A DNA stretch of 6,633 bases. Source: Candidatus Sungbacteria bacterium RIFCSPLOWO2_01_FULL_47_10 (GTDB taxonomy: Bacteria; Patescibacteriota; Minisyncoccia; Sungbacterales; GWA2-42-14). Both the position numbers and the translations under genes were made by a program. Every line of letters starts with the position of its first letter. Positions within the stretch are counted from its first letter, which is position 1. The DNA lies in contig MHQO01000074.1 of NCBI GenBank assembly GCA_001820675.1, positions 433 to 7,065 of the forward strand, given 5' to 3'. Positions 5,869-6,633 of the stretch are shown here, in pieces. Below the pieces are notes generated by a model. The model was not told where the DNA came from. It saw only the letters and a list, made by a program, of their open reading frames with translations, and searched no databases.

Positions 5869-6633
5869 TGCCTATTATCCCCACGCGGAACGGAGAAATA
5901 ATAGTTTATAATTTCTTTCGCAATCGGCACCGAAACGGTCGCGCCCCCTCCCCCCTTTTCGACGAATACGGTAATTGCGATTTCCGGACTCTCGTATGGC
6001 GCAAAACCGGTAAACCATGCATGATTCCGGTCAAAAACCTGCGTCTCCGTCTGTGCGGTGCCGGTTTTTCCCGCAACCGAAACCGCCGCGTCGGCAAGCG
6101 CCCACGCGGATCCCGCAGTTACTGCCCTCCTCATTCCTTCACGGACAACCTTTAATACGTCATCCGACACAAAGCCACGCGACAGCACTTCGGGTTCGAT
6201 TATCCGGACATCTTTTTCCGCTTCATTCCGAATTTCCCGCACTACCCGCGGCTTCATAACCGAGCCGCCGTTTGCTATGGCTGCCGTCGCGCTATTTAAC
6301 TGAAGAGGAGTTATCAGGACATCGCCCTGGCCGATGGAAACATTATAGGTATCGCCGACTCTCCAGACGGGATCGTTCGGACGCGCTTTCTGTTTCCATG
6401 CGGGATCGGGTATAAGTCCCGATGCTTCCCCCGGCAAATCTATTCCCAGCGGAAAACCAAGCCCGAAAAGGCCCGCGTACTTTTTGATGCGCTCGATACC
6501 GAGCCCCTTTATTCCTTCATCCGCGTATCCTCCGCCGATAATATAAAAATATACGTTCGCTGACCATGCGAGCGCCTCGCGCATGTCAACGTCTCCGAAC
6601 GCTTTCCAGTCCCTGAATACGGATTTTTCCCCT
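5865..6633 (-). CDS. mrdA: Penicillin-binding protein 2, transpeptidase domain (3' part)
   Basis: This is the C-terminal 255 residues of a class B penicillin-binding protein, a membrane-anchored D,D-transpeptidase that cross-links peptidoglycan. The reading frame is open to the window edge, so the N-terminal anchor, the dimerisation domain and the catalytic SxxK are outside. Visible motifs are VFRDWKAFGDVDMREALAWSAN, carrying the SxN motif SAN, followed by VYFY. Next come IKKYAGLFGLGFPLGIDLPGE, then SIGQGDVLITPLQLNSATAAIANGG and the KTG triad AGKTGTAQ (KTG codons at 6060-6068). The order and the VYFY, GLG..TGIDLP-like and GQG..TPLQ segments are those of the PBP2/MrdA group more than of PBP3/FtsI. 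The stop is TGA. greA follows 38 nt downstream. The symbol mrdA is by family resemblance; pbpA would also be used. Confidence 0.9.
   Translation of the reverse strand, partial: GEKSVFRDWKAFGDVDMREALAWSANVYFYIIGGGYADEGIKGLGIERIKKYAGLFGLGFPLGIDLPGEASGLIPDPAWKQKARPNDPVWRVGDTYNVSIGQGDVLITPLQLNSATAAIANGGSVMKPRVVREIRNEAEKDVRIIEPEVLSRGFVSDDVLKVVREGMRRAVTAGSAWALADAAVSVAGKTGTAQTETQVFDRNHAWFTGFAPYESPEIAITVFVEKGGGGATVSVPIAKEIINYYFSVPRGDNRH

Noticed and set aside
1..6633. Mobile element, CRISPR array, toxin-antitoxin or defence system
   Set aside because: No transposase, recombinase, terminal inverted repeats with target duplication, spacer-repeat pattern or defence-type gene pair was seen; the genes are housekeeping apart from one exported orphan and one methyltransferase.

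Overview
The window is a compact bacterial housekeeping segment of moderate GC, with genes packed closely and mostly on the minus strand. Several features suggest a Patescibacteria/CPR (Parcubacteria-like) genome: divergent but complete-looking core enzymes, a GTSEQS form of the SerRS catalytic segment, a variant RdgB substrate loop, and a weakly conserved small methyltransferase beside them. This placement is inferred from protein character, not from a database match. TGA is used as a stop by serS and by the PBP2 gene, so the standard bacterial code fits and UGA-glycine recoding does not.

Read in the direction of minus-strand transcription, from right to left: the 3' part of a penicillin-binding protein 2 gene (mrdA/pbpA-like, cut by the window edge at 6633), then greA 38 nt later with its own good promoter. 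A short convergent zone follows with an intrinsic terminator. It separates greA from the only plus-strand gene, an unrecognised secreted protein (about 4556-5338). That gene is divergent from lysS. lysS (4437-2942) is full length but carries an apparent single-base frameshift near 3481. After an 86-nt gap come a class I SAM methyltransferase (2855-2214) and rdgB/HAM1 (2221-1610), which overlap by 8 nt and are probably translationally coupled. After a 108-nt gap comes serS (1501-140). The last 139 nt hold no gene that can be supported.

The genes cover tRNA charging (serS, lysS), nucleotide-pool cleaning (rdgB), rescue of stalled transcription (greA) and lateral-wall peptidoglycan synthesis (PBP2). 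No mobile element, CRISPR array, rRNA or tRNA gene was seen, and no multi-gene novel system.

The most unusual signal is non-coding. The rdgB-serS gap holds a 10-bp-phased degenerate array: ATC recurs every 10 bp (1514, 1524, 1534, 1544, 1554) and then, mirrored about a centre at 1557, GAT recurs every 10 bp (1558, 1568, 1578, 1588). The whole forms an imperfect dyad of about 40 bp per arm directly in front of serS. A shorter relative of the same motif lies across the serS stop codon (126-152). Other points of note are the lysS frameshift and a GGTT-repeat tract with quadruplex potential just before the lysS start codon.
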